Of a stretch of 59,756 nucleotides of DNA, positions 34,506 to 43,902 are shown piece by piece. The notes beneath the pieces were generated by a model. The model made no database searches. It was not told the DNA's origin and saw only the letters and a program-made list of their open reading frames with translations. Source of the stretch: Bryobacterales bacterium. Its GTDB lineage: Bacteria > Acidobacteriota > Terriglobia > Bryobacterales > Bryobacteraceae. Numbering within the stretch: position 1 is the first letter of the stretch; each line of letters opens with the position of its first letter. The position numbers were made by a program, and so were the translations under genes. The DNA lies in assembly GCA_009697505.1 (NCBI GenBank), contig SHUD01000009.1, positions 1-59,756 of the forward strand. Reading direction: 5' to 3'.

Positions 34506-36982
34506 GTCCGCCCGAACAGACCTTTCCATTTTCGCATCACGAGCTCGACGATATTCGCGAGAATGGCGAAGCCCAGCAGCCCCGGCCATAGCTTTAAGGT
34601 GGATGCCAACGTACGATCGCCGGCGTCGAAGACGGCCTTGGGCGGGGGTTCAAAGCGTCCGCCGGTAAAGTCCGAGATCTGTTTCAGCAGCTCCTGGTTG
34701 GAGCCGTATTCGGTCAATTCCACTTCGGGCCGGTACAGACCGACTTCCGGGAAAGCTCGCGTCTCGATCAAAGGCCGCACGCGGAACAAGCCCTGGCGCG
34801 CGCCGATTTGCAGCCGTCCGCGATACAAACCGGCGGCAATCTTCTTGACCTCGATGGGCTTCTTGAAATCGTCCGTGCCCAGTACATAAATCGCGGGAGG
34901 CGTCGCCGGTTCTTCCACGCCCACGCCGAGGCGGTAGTTGACGACCAGATCGCCGTTGGCGCTATCGTATTCCACCGACGCCTCACCGGCCGCCGTATGC
35001 GGCAGCAAGTCGCGGCTCAAATTGCTCCAGAACTTGTCGTAGCTTTTCCACTTCACCCAATCGGCGGCCCAGCGCGTTTTGGCGTCCGAAGTGAACACGG
35101 CCGAGCGTCCGAGGCCGTACTGCCAGCGAACCAGCAGGGGCTCGCGCTTGTCGAAGCGCAGAATCGTCTCCGCCGAAGGTTTGGATTCGAACCGCACGTA
35201 GCCTTTTAGCGGCGGCGCGCTGGCGATGTCGATGCCTTCCAAAATTTCCGTCTGGTGGGCTACTTCCGGGACCAACGCTCTTTCCACGGCCGTGGTACCC
35301 GTGTGCTCCATGACATCGCGCAGCACGATCTGTTCCAGGCCCGCGGGGTCGCGCAAAAAGTAAAACTTCCCTTCGGCCAGATTCGCCACCATTTCCAGGT
35401 ATTCCCGGTGCACGTCCGCCCCCAGGCCAATGGTCGAAATAGTCACCTGGTGCGCTTTGGCCTCGCGTGCCAGGGCGTAACTGTTGCCCTCTTCGGAAAT
35501 TCCGTCCGTGAGCAGCAGGACATGGCGGTAAGTGGCTTCCGTGGGTAGGATCTTGGTATACGCTTCGGTGAGCGCGGGCGCGATTTGGGTGCCGCCGTCG
35601 GGCATAATCCCCGCGATCAGCGCGTTAATCGCCCGTGGTTCATCCGCCTTGCGGATGGGGATGGCCCAGCGGAATGAGTTGTCGAAAATCAGGACGCCCA
35701 CCTGATCCATGGGACGCAGATTGCTGATCAGGCCGGTAGCCGCCGCGCGCGCCAACTCCATCTTGGGTCCTTCCATGGAAGAACTCTTGTCCATAATCAG
35801 CACGACCACCGTGCCTTCCTGCGACTGCGGAGGAAGAAGTTTGGCGGGCAGCACGCGGTCGAGCGCATCCTCGACCTTCTTCTTCTGGTCGTACACATTG
35901 TGCTCGCCGCCGACGATCAAAAGCCCGCCGCCCAATTTGACGTACTTCTCGATATCCTCCTTGCGCGGAACGGGAAGTTTCTCCAGGTTCCAATTGTTCA
36001 GCACCACGAGCTGAAAGTTTGCGAGGTTGATGCCGGCGATGTCGTCGGCGCGTGTGACATCGAATTGTGCCGCTGTCAAAGCCGCCGGCAGGTGCGAATC
36101 GGCTCCCGGCGGATCCTCGGAAAGATACAAGGCTTTGGGACGGCGCAGGATTACCGCCTGGTCCACGCGAATATCCCCGGAGTCCTGGGTTCGCACGGCG
36201 ATAGAGAGGTCGAGCGCTCCCGGCGTTTCCAGGCTGGTATGCATGCGGATGGGGTTGACCCCGGCGTTGAGTGTCACCGGCGTCACGCCCAGTGACCGGC
36301 CCTCGGCGAAAAGCTCGACTTGAGCAGCCATCGTGCCAGGAGCGGAGACGGCTAAGTCGATGGCGAACGGCTCGCCGGTGAACGCGTTGCTGGGAAGACT
36401 GACGGATTCCAGCCGTAGCGCGGGTTTCTCGCGTCCTGCCATGGCATACGTGTCGATGGGAATCCCGAACTGGCGGGCCTGCCAGGCCGCGCGCGCCACG
36501 CTCCCTTTGTTTTCCTTGCCATCGGATATAAGGGCCAAGCGGGGCAGCATTCCGGCGGGCAGGGAACTGATCGCCTCGCGCACGGCGGCTTCCAGATCGG
36601 TCGACCTTCCGGCCCCGCCTGAGGTCGGTTGCAGCCGCCACGGCCTTTGATCTTCCACCGGCGTGGCTACTCGCGATGAGCGCGCAAACGGAATCACCCG
36701 CATCGTGTTACTGCCGCGGCTGCCGTCAATATCGGAGGCAATGCGGGAAGCGCGCGCCAGATCCGCCGGGGAAACGCTCGCCGAAGTGTCCACCAGTACG
36801 CCAACCGCCAGCTTGGTGGTGGAAACATTCAGTCGCGGTTCGGCCAGCGCCAACAGAATCAGTGTGAATGTAGCAACCTTCAGCGCCAGACCCAGCTTGC
36901 GGACCGAGCGCGGCCATTCGAAATAGGCCCAGGCCAAGGGAAGCCAGGCGACGGCGAGCACCCATGCGCGATCGAAGCTCAT
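34502..36982 (-). CDS. Von Willebrand factor type A domain membrane protein
   Basis: 826 residues from the ATG at 36982, which overlaps the upstream gene's stop (ATGA). A longer open frame to 37132 is excluded because it enters that gene. Two N-terminal helices (about 3-22 and 30-48) and one at the C-terminus frame a large periplasmic part. A classical VWA domain is near residues 400-560, with an intact DxSxS metal site in IMDKSSSMEG. An additional N-terminal VWA-like segment (VDTSASVSP) and a glutamine-amidotransferase-like stretch (GGGLLIVGGEHN) lie before it. It is the last gene of moxR-DUF58-BatA-like-VWA. Such clusters are thought to form AAA-driven chaperone or stress complexes at the envelope. 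Confidence 0.85.
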   Translation of the reverse strand: MSFDRAWVLAVAWLPLAWAYFEWPRSVRKLGLALKVATFTLILLALAEPRLNVSTTKLAVGVLVDTSASVSPADLARASRIASDIDGSRGSNTMRVIPFARSSRVATPVEDQRPWRLQPTSGGAGRSTDLEAAVREAISSLPAGMLPRLALISDGKENKGSVARAAWQARQFGIPIDTYAMAGREKPALRLESVSLPSNAFTGEPFAIDLAVSAPGTMAAQVELFAEGRSLGVTPVTLNAGVNPIRMHTSLETPGALDLSIAVRTQDSGDIRVDQAVILRRPKALYLSEDPPGADSHLPAALTAAQFDVTRADDIAGINLANFQLVVLNNWNLEKLPVPRKEDIEKYVKLGGGLLIVGGEHNVYDQKKKVEDALDRVLPAKLLPPQSQEGTVVVLIMDKSSSMEGPKMELARAAATGLISNLRPMDQVGVLIFDNSFRWAIPIRKADEPRAINALIAGIMPDGGTQIAPALTEAYTKILPTEATYRHVLLLTDGISEEGNSYALAREAKAHQVTISTIGLGADVHREYLEMVANLAEGKFYFLRDPAGLEQIVLRDVMEHTGTTAVERALVPEVAHQTEILEGIDIASAPPLKGYVRFESKPSAETILRFDKREPLLVRWQYGLGRSAVFTSDAKTRWAADWVKWKSYDKFWSNLSRDLLPHTAAGEASVEYDSANGDLVVNYRLGVGVEEPATPPAIYVLGTDDFKKPIEVKKIAAGLYRGRLQIGARQGLFRVRPLIETRAFPEVGLYRPEVELTEYGSNQELLKQISDFTGGRFEPPPKAVFDAGDRTLASTLKLWPGLLGFAILANIVELVMRKWKGLFGRT

Positions 36983-38928
36983 GAGGCCTTCCTCGCATTG
37001 CGATCCCAAGGCAAGTGCTCCGCGAGTGTAGCGATCACGCCCCGCGGCGACAACCGCACCATCCGATTGCGTCCGAACAGCAGCCAGTCCGCCAGCAATC
37101 CCAATCCGCCGAGCAGGGCCAGCCAGGGCCACGGGTTGGGTACGGAACCGGAGGGTACCGTTGTGCGCCCGATCCCTCTCGCCACGCCCGGCGGCGGCTG
37201 CCAGGCCACATCGCCGGTATCCGGAAGAGTGATGGAATAAACTGTTTCATGATCGCCCATCATCACGTGTATGTTGCCAGGTGCGCCGGCGAAAAAGCGC
37301 AGATTCTTCCCCTCGATGGCGAACGGCAGCGGCCGCTGATTTTCGCCAAACACCTTGATGTTTGCCGCGTTGACACCACTCTCCAGCGCGGCACTGATTG
37401 TGCCCACGGTTCCGGCTTGCACGTCCGATCGCCGGAAAATGTCCGGGGCCATCCAGCGCAGGGTGTTGGCAATCAGCAATGGCGCAGCCAAATCGTACTT
37501 GAGCGTCGACCGCAGCGGATGGAAGCCCAGAGCCGCCATCTTGACCGTGCCGGGCCGCATAACCACCACCGGACCTTGCGAGATCTCCGCCACCGGCTGG
37601 TCGCCTTGCACCGGACTGAATACCTGCGTGGACGCCACTTCCGCGTCTTGCGTGTTCAGCCCCGCTCCCAGAGGTGTGTCCTGATGCCAGCGATTCAATT
37701 TGACTTTCGCTGCTACGGAACGAATCGTGAACGGCGAGCCGGCTGGCGGTTCGATCCAGATGGACGCGCCGCGTGGCGCTTCGCGGGGCGCAAAACGGTC
37801 GAATACGACGATATCGGCCGGTGCCTGAGGATCGTACTGAGCGGGAGTCTGGTATGTCGCGTTAACCTGGGCTAATCCCGCCAGCAGCGGTTTCATGAGT
37901 GCGGCGTCCGCGGAATAAACCGCCACTTTGAGCATTTTGCCGATGGGCAGTTCAATCACGGCCCGGTCATCCTGCGGAAACGCGTCACCGCGGCCGTTGG
38001 TGGTGCGAATGCGCGCTTCCACTAATCCTGATGCCTGCGCGTGAAACACAAATGTAGTCTGCGATTCCGTCCCGGGTTCCAGGGTCATGACCTTATTTCC
38101 GGCTTGCGTTCCCGCGTAAGACACCAGGAGTTCAACTTCACGGGCCTTCAGTCCTTCGTTACGCAAGCCCACATAAGCCTCCCAGGAATTCGCGCTGGCA
38201 CTCCCTGGTGCCGCTCCGGTCTGCCCGACGCGGCGAACGGCCAACTTACGGATTCCGACGTTTTCACCTGCCGCGGGAATCGCCAGCAGGCGGAGATTTG
38301 GGGGTGGCGTCAATTCGGCATCCCGGCTGGAAACCCGCGCCGCGCCCGCGAATACGATCTCACCGGTTTTCCGCGATTGTAACTTCTGCGCCTGCTGCGC
38401 GAATTCCAGGGCCTGTTCCAGATTCAGCGCCGAGGTGCTGGGGCGGGACTGCCGCACGGCATCCGCCACCGCCTTGCGATCCAACTCAAACGGCGTTACC
38501 GGCGTCGCCAAGGCGTCGGCACGGACTAGCATCACGCGGTCCGAAGGCGGCAACGAATTCACGTAACTCAACGCCATGCTCTTGGCCTGATCCAGCAAAA
38601 TCCCCTGCCGCGCGCGCGCGCCCATCCATGCCGAAGTATCGAGCAACAGGACGTGGTCCCGGGAATTGCCCATGTCGCCCAGGCGCGGACCGGCGATCGC
38701 CAGCAACAACAGCAGCAAGCTCAGGATTTGCAGGAACAGGCTCCAGGGCTGTTGGATGCGCCGCTTATGCTTGCTTTCCTCCGGCACCTGTCCGGCCACC
38801 CAGAAGCGAAGCGTAGCCACCACCTGCCGGCGCTTGGAGCGGTCCAGGAGATACAGCGCCAGCAGGCCGGCGGAAACAAATCCCGCCAGCGCCAGAAATT
38901 CACCAAGGCTGAGGTTCAGAAACGTCAC
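36979..38928 (-). CDS. BatA-like membrane protein with degenerate VWA domain
   Basis: 649 residues. The N-terminus matches the BatA (aerotolerance-type) domain: helices at about 10-27 and 62-82 around RRIQQPWSLFLQILSLLLLLLA. A VWA-like fold follows, but its metal site reads DTSAW, so the second Ser of DxSxS is missing and metal binding may be lost. A C-terminal helix (near 600-620, PWPWLALLGGLGLLADWLLF) returns to the membrane. It starts 5 bp after the DUF58 gene stop and overlaps the next gene. Confidence 0.82.
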   Translation of the reverse strand: MTFLNLSLGEFLALAGFVSAGLLALYLLDRSKRRQVVATLRFWVAGQVPEESKHKRRIQQPWSLFLQILSLLLLLLAIAGPRLGDMGNSRDHVLLLDTSAWMGARARQGILLDQAKSMALSYVNSLPPSDRVMLVRADALATPVTPFELDRKAVADAVRQSRPSTSALNLEQALEFAQQAQKLQSRKTGEIVFAGAARVSSRDAELTPPPNLRLLAIPAAGENVGIRKLAVRRVGQTGAAPGSASANSWEAYVGLRNEGLKAREVELLVSYAGTQAGNKVMTLEPGTESQTTFVFHAQASGLVEARIRTTNGRGDAFPQDDRAVIELPIGKMLKVAVYSADAALMKPLLAGLAQVNATYQTPAQYDPQAPADIVVFDRFAPREAPRGASIWIEPPAGSPFTIRSVAAKVKLNRWHQDTPLGAGLNTQDAEVASTQVFSPVQGDQPVAEISQGPVVVMRPGTVKMAALGFHPLRSTLKYDLAAPLLIANTLRWMAPDIFRRSDVQAGTVGTISAALESGVNAANIKVFGENQRPLPFAIEGKNLRFFAGAPGNIHVMMGDHETVYSITLPDTGDVAWQPPPGVARGIGRTTVPSGSVPNPWPWLALLGGLGLLADWLLFGRNRMVRLSPRGVIATLAEHLPWDRNARKAS

Positions 38929-38933
38929 GGCGG

Positions 38934-39821
38934 CTACTGGAGCGCCCCCGCTTTCACGAGTGGTCCGAACAGGGCATCTTCCACCGGAATCGAGGTCGTC
39001 AATCCAACATACCGCCCTCCGTTGCGCAGCGCCACCTCGCGCAGGCCAGCGGTGTATTGGTCAAAGGCGGCCGTGTATTCCGCCCGTGCGACGGCGTCGA
39101 AAGCCAGTTGCACGCGCGCGCCGGTCTCCGCGTCTTCCAGGTCGAGTTCGCCTTCCCAGGGCGGTTGACGGTCTTCGTCGGCCCAGATCTGCACCAGGAT
39201 GAGTTCGTGTCCGAAATCCGCAAGATACTGGAGCGGCTTCTCGCAGCCGGCATCATCCAGGAAGTCGGAAATGACGATCGCCATTCCGCGCTGCGGATAC
39301 TCCGCAATAAATTCGCGCATGACCTTCATGAAGCTGGTATTCCGGCCCGGCTGGACCTGGGTCAGGAAATTAGCCGCCGGCTGAAAGCGATGGCGGCCGC
39401 CGCCGAGTTTGAAGGGGTCGCCGAGTTTCTCCGCGAACGGCTGCAGGCAAATGGAGTCCAGCCGCACCAAGGCCACGTAGGACAGCGCCGCCGCCAGTTT
39501 CCGCGCGTAGTCGAACTTGGAGGGGCTCCCCGTTTGCATGGAGCGCGATACATCCAGCAGCACCCGCACCGGGATACGCGGCTCCAATTGGAACATCTTC
39601 AGGAACAGTTTTTCCAGCCGCAAAAAAGCGCGCCAGTTGATGTCGCGCAGATCGTCGCCGTGGTGAAAATGGCGGTGATCCAGAAACTCCTGGCCGGATC
39701 CAGCCAGGCGCGAAACATTGTGTCCACCGACGCCGCCCGGCAGGGACTTCTGCCAGTAGATCGCCAGCCGCTCCAGCTTGTGCAATAGCTCGGTGTCGAT
39801 GAGCGGCGCGACTTCCGGCAC
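38934..39821 (-). CDS. DUF58 domain-containing protein
   Basis: 295 residues, VWA-like fold without membrane helices. The DUF58 hallmark GDDLRDINWRAFLRLEKLFLKMF is clear (here split around residues 56-78), and LLDVSRSMQ gives a DxSxS-type site. In known operons it is encoded directly after MoxR and is presumed to be its adaptor or partner. Gap to moxR is 3 bp. Confidence 0.92.
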   Translation of the reverse strand: MPEVAPLIDTELLHKLERLAIYWQKSLPGGVGGHNVSRLAGSGQEFLDHRHFHHGDDLRDINWRAFLRLEKLFLKMFQLEPRIPVRVLLDVSRSMQTGSPSKFDYARKLAAALSYVALVRLDSICLQPFAEKLGDPFKLGGGRHRFQPAANFLTQVQPGRNTSFMKVMREFIAEYPQRGMAIVISDFLDDAGCEKPLQYLADFGHELILVQIWADEDRQPPWEGELDLEDAETGARVQLAFDAVARAEYTAAFDQYTAGLREVALRNGGRYVGLTTSIPVEDALFGPLVKAGALQ

Positions 39822-39824
39822 TGG

Positions 39825-40820
39825 TTACACCCTCGCGCCCGTGCGAGATCCCACGCTGGGAATGATCTTGCTCAGAATAGTCTCGGGATTCTGGCCATCG
39901 GAGTGCGCGTCGAAGTTGAGAATAATGCGATGCCTCAGCACTGCAGCCGCCATCATCTGGACGTCTTCGATGGCCAGATGCAGACGCCCATGCATCAGTG
40001 CATAGACCTGGCCGCACTCCACTAGCGCCTGCGCTCCGCGCGGGGAACTGCCGTAGCGGATGTATTTCTTGGTTAACTCGTGAGCTTGTTCCGTCTCCGG
40101 CTGTGTTGCCATCACCAGGTCGATCGCGTAACTCTGCACATGCGGGGCCACCAGAACATCGCGGGAGATCCGGCGCAGTTCCAGAATTTCCTCGCGGGTC
40201 AGGATATTTTCGATCTGCGTCTCTTCCTTTTGAATGGTGCGGGTCACGATGGTGCTCAGATCCTCGCGCGACGGATATTTCACCAGGATCTTCATCAGGA
40301 AGCGGTCGAGCTGGGCTTCCGGCAGCGGATAGGTGCCTTCCATTTCGATGGGGTTCTGCGTCGCCATAACCAGGAAGGGAGCTTCCAACTCGTGGGTGGT
40401 GGTGCCGCTGGTCACGGTATGTTCCTGCATGGCTTCCAGCAACGCGGACTGCGTCTTGGGTGTCGCGCGATTGATTTCGTCGGCCAGGACCAGGTGGGCG
40501 AAGATGGGCCCGGGTTGGAACCGCAGCGCCTTGGTGCCGGTCTCCGTATCGATGATCATGCTGCCGACGATATCGCCGGGCATGAGGTCAGGCGTGAACT
40601 GGATGCGCGAGTACTTCAGATGCAATACGCGCGCGAGCGTCCGCAACAGCGTGGTCTTGCCCAGCCCGGGGACGCCTTCCAGTAGAACATGACCACCGGC
40701 CAGCAGGCAGATGAGCACACCGTCGACCACCTCTTTTTGGCCGACAATAATTTTTCCGATTTCCTCGCGCACCCGGTTTATTTGCCGAGTGGCGAGCTGA
40801 AGGGCTGCGTCCGGTTGCAC
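39825..40820 (-). CDS. MoxR family AAA+ ATPase
   Basis: 331 residues. Walker A is EGVPGLGKTT at about 49-58, Walker B is VLADEINR at about 112-119, and sensor 1 (MATQNP) and the arginine-finger region follow. MoxR ATPases act as chaperones on VWA-protein partners, and this one heads the cluster moxR-DUF58-BatA-like-VWA. The GTG start has a TATTAT box 7 nt upstream and no Shine-Dalgarno. Confidence 0.95.
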   Translation of the reverse strand: MQPDAALQLATRQINRVREEIGKIIVGQKEVVDGVLICLLAGGHVLLEGVPGLGKTTLLRTLARVLHLKYSRIQFTPDLMPGDIVGSMIIDTETGTKALRFQPGPIFAHLVLADEINRATPKTQSALLEAMQEHTVTSGTTTHELEAPFLVMATQNPIEMEGTYPLPEAQLDRFLMKILVKYPSREDLSTIVTRTIQKEETQIENILTREEILELRRISRDVLVAPHVQSYAIDLVMATQPETEQAHELTKKYIRYGSSPRGAQALVECGQVYALMHGRLHLAIEDVQMMAAAVLRHRIILNFDAHSDGQNPETILSKIIPSVGSRTGARV

Positions 40821-40827
40821 AGATCAT

Positions 40828-40833
40828 ATAATA
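40828..40833 (-). promoter_or_regulatory. Candidate -10 element for the moxR operon
   Basis: TATTAT on the minus strand ends 7 nt before the moxR GTG at 40820, so this operon is predicted to start with a leaderless moxR message. Confidence 0.5.
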
Positions 40834-40970
40834 GCGCAGCCTCAGGCCGGTTGATTCTCTCCCATCCTGCATCTTGCCAGTACTATTAAGGGCTTTTCTA
40901 CGTGTGCATAAGGGGAAACGCCTGTTTCCGCTTTTCCCCTTTCTTGTTACGCTGCGGACAGAGGTTCTGT

Positions 40971-41549
40971 ATGCGATTGACAGCGTGTGCTTTCATCTTT
41001 GCTGGTGTTGCCTTTGCGCAGAATTTGACTGAGTTTGGCGCGGCCGCGGCCGTAGGATCCGTGGGCGGCGCCAGCGGCAAGAAGGTAACAGATGGGTTGA
41101 CTGCCATACTTGAAAAGGTCGAGCAACAAACTGCTAAGGCCGCCAAGAGCGACAAGACTCCGGTGGAGCCCGCTCTAGAGCTCGCGCCGGGAGTGGTCAG
41201 GGATGAAACCGGCGGAGTGCCGCTGCCGCCGCCTCCGGCCGGGCGCCGCAGTCTGACGCCGCCTCAGCTTCCGTTGGCTAAGTTGTTGCTGCCGGCGGAA
41301 ATCGCCGAGTCATTCGTGGCGACGACACCCGTACTACCGCCCCCGCCGGAGATGTCACGCGAGGGTCTCCAGAACGTTTCGGCGGGTATGAACCGCGCCG
41401 ACGTGCTCAGACTGGGAGCGCCGGCCTCCAAGATCACCATGTTTGAGAACGGCCACCTGTCGGAAACCTACAGTTACCGCCAGCAGGGCCAGAAGGTCGG
41501 TACCGTGCGCCTTACCGATGGCGCCGTGGCCGCCGTCGAAGTGCAGTAA
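40971..41549 (+). CDS. Exported protein with SmpA/OmlA-like C-terminal segment
   Basis: 192 residues from the ATG at 40971 (MRLTACAFIFAGVAFAQ, a Sec signal cut near residue 17). The middle is Pro/Ala-rich and probably unfolded (about 60-125). The last 55 residues (NVSAGMNRADVLRLGAPASK, then a strand pattern) resemble the small BamE/SmpA-type fold. An in-frame ATG at 40902 would push the signal inside the protein and is rejected. Function unknown. Confidence 0.7.
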   Translation: MRLTACAFIFAGVAFAQNLTEFGAAAAVGSVGGASGKKVTDGLTAILEKVEQQTAKAAKSDKTPVEPALELAPGVVRDETGGVPLPPPPAGRRSLTPPQLPLAKLLLPAEIAESFVATTPVLPPPPEMSREGLQNVSAGMNRADVLRLGAPASKITMFENGHLSETYSYRQQGQKVGTVRLTDGAVAAVEVQ

Positions 41550-41606
41550 GGTTTTCCCGGCGGCGCCATCAAACGCGCATAGAGAGATGCGGCGAGGTAG
41601 CGCCGG

Positions 41607-41741
41607 TCATCCCCGGGTGAGGCAGCGGTCGTAATCCCAGCGGCCCTTCACGCCGTACCGCAAGTCCTCGCATTGAGCCATCCAGACTTCCGAGGGCGCA
41701 TGGCACAAAACACAATGATGAGAGACAGGAGCGGGCGGCAA
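41607..41741 (-). CDS. Short four-cysteine ORF, possible zinc-ribbon remnant
   Basis: 44 codons from TTG at 41741 to TGA at 41607. The peptide contains HHCVLCHAPSEVW, then QCEDLRYGVKGRWDYDRC, with Cys at 10, 13, 24 and 40. The CxxC, the YGVKGRWDYDRC pattern and the spacing recall the N-terminal zinc ribbon of some glycan methyltransferases, where a CxxCG would end the ribbon; here the end reads CLTRG and stops. It may be a degraded gene start or a real small protein. No ATG and no clear Shine-Dalgarno. Confidence 0.35.
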   Translation of the reverse strand: MPPAPVSHHCVLCHAPSEVWMAQCEDLRYGVKGRWDYDRCLTRG

Positions 41742-41792
41742 TGCAGCCAGAAGTATTACCTGGGCTTTCGCAGTCCGCTCCTTCGCATGCGC

Positions 41793-41798
41793 GATAAT
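41793..41798 (+). promoter_or_regulatory. Candidate -10 element for the flavin reductase gene
   Basis: GATAAT ends 8 nt before the GTG at 41807; no Shine-Dalgarno is present. Confidence 0.4.
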
Positions 41799-41806
41799 TC
41801 GATAGA

Positions 41807-42415
41807 GTGCTCATTGATCCTAAAAACATTCCCCCGTGCACGGCTTATCAGCTCTTGGCCAGCGCCGTGATTCCGCGCCCTATCGGACTCATTTCCTCAA
41901 TTTCCGCGGCCGGCGCCGTCAACCTCGCGCCGTTCAGTTTCTTCAACGCGGTTTGCGGCGAGCCCCCCATGGTTTTGTTCTGTCCCACCAACCGCAGCCC
42001 GGCGAAAGACACTCTGCGCAACGTGCAAGAGACCGGCGAATTTGTCGCCAACATCGTCGGCCAGGACCTGGCCCAGCAAATGAATCTCACCGCGGGGGAC
42101 TATCCGCCGGAGGTTAACGAATTCGAGGTGGCGGGTCTCACTCCCGTTCCAAGTCACATGGTCGCGCCGCCCTATGTGCGGGAATCGCCCGTCAGCATGG
42201 AATGCAAGTTGCGCCAGGTGATCCAGGTCAGCGACCAACCGAATGGCGGCAGCATCGTGATCGGAGAAGTGGTGCTGTTCCACATAAGCGATAGCGTCTT
42301 GGACAAGAACCTATTGGTCGACTCCGCCAAGCTGAATCCGGTCATGCGCCTGGGCGGCGCTTCTTACGGAATCATGACTGGCAGCTATGACATGATCCGG
42401 CCCGTTATCAAGTGA
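41807..42415 (+). CDS. Flavin reductase family (FMN-binding split-barrel) protein
   Basis: 202 residues, GTG start. The split-barrel FMN fold is recognisable by ASAVIPRPIGLISSI, NLAPFSFFNAVCGEPPMV and TGEFVANIV. Such proteins reduce free flavin or use bound FMN on small substrates. The stop overlaps the gcvT start, so gcvT and gcvH may be transcribed from this promoter. The link to glycine cleavage is positional only. Confidence 0.9.
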   Translation: MLIDPKNIPPCTAYQLLASAVIPRPIGLISSISAAGAVNLAPFSFFNAVCGEPPMVLFCPTNRSPAKDTLRNVQETGEFVANIVGQDLAQQMNLTAGDYPPEVNEFEVAGLTPVPSHMVAPPYVRESPVSMECKLRQVIQVSDQPNGGSIVIGEVVLFHISDSVLDKNLLVDSAKLNPVMRLGGASYGIMTGSYDMIRPVIK

Positions 42416-43506
42416 TGGCGTTACGTAAGACTCCGTTAAACGCGGTTCACCGCGCGAGCGGCGCCAAGATGGTCGACTTCGGCGGCTGGGATATGCCGGT
42501 CGAATACAAAGGCGTCCTGGATGAGCACCGCGCGGTACGGCAAGCTGTCGGGGTTTTCGACGTCTCCCACATGGGCGAGATTGAGATCCGTGGCCGGCAG
42601 GCGCTGGACCTGGTGCAATACATTACGGTCAACGACGCTGCAAAGCTTAAGCTTGGCCAGGCGCAGTATTCCGCGTTGCTCTACGAACATGGAGGGTTTG
42701 TCGACGACATTCTGGTGCACAAAGTCGCCGACGATTACTACTTCTTGTGCGTCAACGCGTCGAACCAGGACAAGGATTACCAGCACATTCAGGCACACAA
42801 TCGTTTCGATGCCGCGGTGGACCATGCTGGGGATCAGTACGCGCAGCTTGCGGTGCAGGGGCCCCTGGCCACCGCTGTTCTGCGCAAGTTGACCGATGTG
42901 GATCTGCCGCCGGTCAAGCGCTACCACTTTCTGGACGGAACGGTGTCCGGCGCCGGCGCTCGCATCGCCCGCACGGGCTACACGGGGGAAGACGGCTGGG
43001 AAATTTACGTTGCCCCGGACCAAGCGGAGCGCTTGTGGCGCCAGATTTTGGAAGCCGGACGCGAGTTCGGTATTCAGCCCTGCGGCCTGGGCGCGCGCAA
43101 CACGCTCCGCATGGAAGCGGGCATGCCACTCTACGGCCATGAGATCGACGCCACCATCACGCCCTGGGAAGCAGGGCTAGACTGGACAGTAAAGTTGGAT
43201 AAAGTCAGCTTCCTGGGCCGCGAAGCCCTGGTACGGCAGAAGGAACGGGGAATCACGCGTAAGTTGGCCGGATTCGAAGTGACCGGCCGCGGCATCGCCC
43301 GCGACGGCTACGAAATCCTGGCGAACGGCGTGGGAGCAGGTTGGGTGACCAGCGGAGGACCGGCGCCCGCATTGCACAAGAACATCGGAATGTGCATGCT
43401 GCCGCTCCCTCTTGGCGAGCCGGGAAACGCGCTGGAAGTTTCCGTGCGCGGCCGCGGCGTGGAGGCCATCACGGTGCCGATGCCTTTTGATAAGCGAGCG
43501 AGGTAG
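42415..43506 (+). CDS. gcvT: Glycine cleavage system T protein (aminomethyltransferase)
   Basis: Transfers the methylene group from lipoyl-bound aminomethyl to tetrahydrofolate, releasing ammonia. 363 residues. N-terminal KTPLNAVHRASGAKMVDFGGWDMPVEY-type start (split here around residues 4-30), the folate-site Asp in the RTGYTGEDGWE segment, and LRMEAGMPLYGHE are all present. The ATG at 42415 overlaps the previous stop as TGATG; GTG at 42412 adds one residue. gcvH follows 6 bp later. gcvP is not in the window. Confidence 0.95.
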   Translation: MALRKTPLNAVHRASGAKMVDFGGWDMPVEYKGVLDEHRAVRQAVGVFDVSHMGEIEIRGRQALDLVQYITVNDAAKLKLGQAQYSALLYEHGGFVDDILVHKVADDYYFLCVNASNQDKDYQHIQAHNRFDAAVDHAGDQYAQLAVQGPLATAVLRKLTDVDLPPVKRYHFLDGTVSGAGARIARTGYTGEDGWEIYVAPDQAERLWRQILEAGREFGIQPCGLGARNTLRMEAGMPLYGHEIDATITPWEAGLDWTVKLDKVSFLGREALVRQKERGITRKLAGFEVTGRGIARDGYEILANGVGAGWVTSGGPAPALHKNIGMCMLPLPLGEPGNALEVSVRGRGVEAITVPMPFDKRAR

Positions 43507-43512
43507 AGAATC

Positions 43513-43902
43513 ATGTATCCGGAAAACTACCGCTACACCAAAGAGCACGAATGGGTGCTCCTGGAAGACGGCGCCGGCACCATCGGCATCACCGACTACG
43601 CCCAGCATGAGCTAGGCGACATTGTGTACGTCGAAGTGCCCAAGATCGGTACCCACGTTGAACAGGGTAAGAGCTTCGCCGTGGTCGAGTCCGTGAAGGC
43701 GGCGAGTGAAATATTTGCTCCGGTCTCGGGTGAAGTGATCGCGGTCAATGACCAGCTCGGCTCTAAGCCAGAGCTTTTGAACTCGGCGCCACACAGCGAT
43801 GGCTGGATAGCCAAGATCAAGCTGTCGGTGCCCGGCGAAATCGTACAGCTTCTTTCCGCGGCGGGCTATCAGGCTTACCTAGCGCTGAATAGCGATGTAT
43901 AG
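43513..43902 (+). CDS. gcvH: Glycine cleavage system H protein
   Basis: 129 residues, the lipoyl carrier protein. Lys62 in VESVKAASE is the lipoylation site. The N-terminal YPENYRYTKEHEWV and DIVYVEVPKIGT strands match the family. An AGAATC spacing with a GAGG-like site precedes the ATG. The next gene starts inside its last codons. Confidence 0.97.
   Translation: MYPENYRYTKEHEWVLLEDGAGTIGITDYAQHELGDIVYVEVPKIGTHVEQGKSFAVVESVKAASEIFAPVSGEVIAVNDQLGSKPELLNSAPHSDGWIAKIKLSVPGEIVQLLSAAGYQAYLALNSDV

Noticed and set aside
35640..36641. A 333-codon minus-strand frame in another phase of the VWA gene
   Set aside because: Arg/Gly-rich shadow of the recognised VWA protein.
41807..43902. Glycine riboswitch controlling gcvT-gcvH
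   Set aside because: The upstream gene overlaps gcvT directly and the spacer at 41550-41806 shows no tandem aptamer-like structure.
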